Assembly (NCBI GenBank): GCA_037039925.1
Contig: JAXRKP010000012.1
Span: 273,501 to 337,500 of the forward strand
Length of the DNA: 64,000 nucleotides
Source of the DNA: Doris montereyensis
Lineage: Eukaryota; Mollusca; Gastropoda; Nudibranchia; Dorididae
Direction: 5' to 3'
The position numbers and the translations under genes are program-made. The notes under the pieces are model-generated. The model was not told the DNA's origin. It saw nothing but the letters and a program-made list of their open reading frames with translations, and searched no databases. Positions 63,136 through 64,000 of the stretch are shown piece after piece. Numbering within the stretch: the stretch's first letter is position 1; every line of letters begins with the position of its first letter.

Positions 63136-63149
63136 TCTCAATGGATGCT

Positions 63150-64000
63150 GTGATCTTTAGAATAAGAGTTCTTCTTGTTTTTCTTTAGCTGAAACTTCAA
63201 GTCTTGATTAAGTCCTTCTTCTTCTTCTTCCTCTTGTTGTTGAAACAACATATTGATTAAGGTAGTTGAGAAACAAGCATTCTTCTTCTTCTTCTGAGAA
63301 ACAACATATTGATTAAGGTAGTTTCCTTCTTCTTCTTGATTCTCCTTCTGAGAAACAAACTATTGATTAAGGTTCTTCGAAACTTCTTCTTCTTTTTCTT
63401 CTTGAGAAACAACTAATATTGATTTCGTCTTGAGAAACAAACTTTTGATTAAGGTCTTCTTCTTCTTCTTCTTCTGAGTCATTTCTTCTTCTTCTTCATC
63501 TTAGATTAAGGTAGGTGAGAAACAAACTTTGATTCTTCTTCTTCTTCCAACATTACTGATTAAGGTAGTGAGAAACAACTATTGTTGTTGTTGTTGTTGT
63601 ATTGATTAAGTTGTGAGAACAAACTATTGATTGTTCAACACATTGAGTATTCTTCTTCTTCTTCAACTCCTTGATTAAGGTTCTTCTTCAACTTTGATTA
63701 AGGGTAGGTAAGGAAACAACATATTGATTAAGGTATTTCTTCTTCTTGATTAAGGTCTTCTTCTTCCCAAGTTCTTGATTCTTCTTCTTCTTTTCTTCTT
63801 CTTGAGTAAGGTAGTGAGAAGCAACTTCTTCGTCTTCTTCTTGAGAAACTTCTTCTTGACTAAGGTAGTAAGAAACAAACTATTGACTTCTTCTTGAGAA
63901 AACTTCTTATTTTCTTCTTCTTCTTCTTCTTCAAAACTTTTATTAAAGGTTTCTTCTTCTTCTTAATACTTCTTTTTTGATAATGATGATGACATCATAG
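63150..64000. repeat. 27-bp minisatellite, heavily interrupted by TTC runs
   Basis: Recognisable unit pieces TATTGATTAAGGTAGT and GAGAAACAAAC recur about every 27-40 bases, with TTCTTC blocks between or inside them. The unit is clear. The TTC blocks look secondary. Confidence 0.8.

Noticed and set aside
62878..63141. Glu-rich or Leu-rich open frames near the window end
   Set aside because: Translations of the TTC tract that replaces LINE sequence.

Overview
This is a stretch of animal nuclear DNA, most likely from a mollusc (a gastropod is my best guess). It is AT-rich, full of dinucleotide microsatellites, minisatellites, LINE and SINE copies and DNA transposons, and has one intron-rich gene with GT-AG splice sites. 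There are no operons, Shine-Dalgarno sites or other prokaryotic features. The host assignment is an inference from style: tRNA-derived SINEs, CR1/Rex-like and apurinic-endonuclease LINEs, and dense TCTAGATCTAGA motifs.

The one host gene I can identify with confidence is on the minus strand at 26422-37979: PSMD3 (Rpn3), a lid subunit of the 26S proteasome. Ten exons are recognisable from splice sites and alignment to the remembered human protein. They cover everything from the conserved DIKEHV block to the C-terminal DSFP. The 5' exon or exons (about 70 variable residues in human) were not found. About a dozen small indels break the reading frame, yet the peptides on both sides of each break stay strongly conserved. 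I read this mainly as residual assembly indels. A recent duplicate pseudogene is the alternative.

Layout. 0-7 kb: microsatellites, a 46-bp satellite carrying perfect TGACGTCA sites, a 42-bp minisatellite, a SINE, a CR1-like LINE endonuclease fragment, and a composite (AT)n satellite. 7-14.7 kb: a CR1/Rex-like reverse transcriptase fragment on the minus strand, GA/CT tracts and a 17-bp minisatellite. 14.7-19.2 kb: two satellites with 49-bp and about 60-bp units. 19.4-23.7 kb: a TA-flanked MITE and a hAT transposon with terminal repeats, 8-bp target duplication and a broken transposase. 23.7-26 kb: SINE, a 350-bp GA tract and dispersed repeats. 26.4-38 kb: PSMD3, with a MITE and LINE debris in its introns. 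38-45.5 kb: a local duplication, one copy of which was later hit by a LINE while the other keeps the empty site. 46.4-51.5 kb: minisatellites including a 63-bp satellite, LINE debris and SINEs. 51.7 kb: a possible exon. 54-56.5 kb: a duplicated and inverted repeat cluster. 60-63.1 kb: a second copy of the LINE, followed to the window end by a 27-bp minisatellite.

From about 62.3 kb to the end, short stretches of otherwise alignable sequence are replaced by TTCTTC runs with almost no change in length. This looks like a basecalling or consensus artefact and limits trust in the last 1.7 kb. I found no new multi-gene system. The most useful results are the fully delimited hAT, the filled and empty LINE site pair, the PSMD3 gene model with its indels, the TTC overwriting, and the CRE-bearing satellite.
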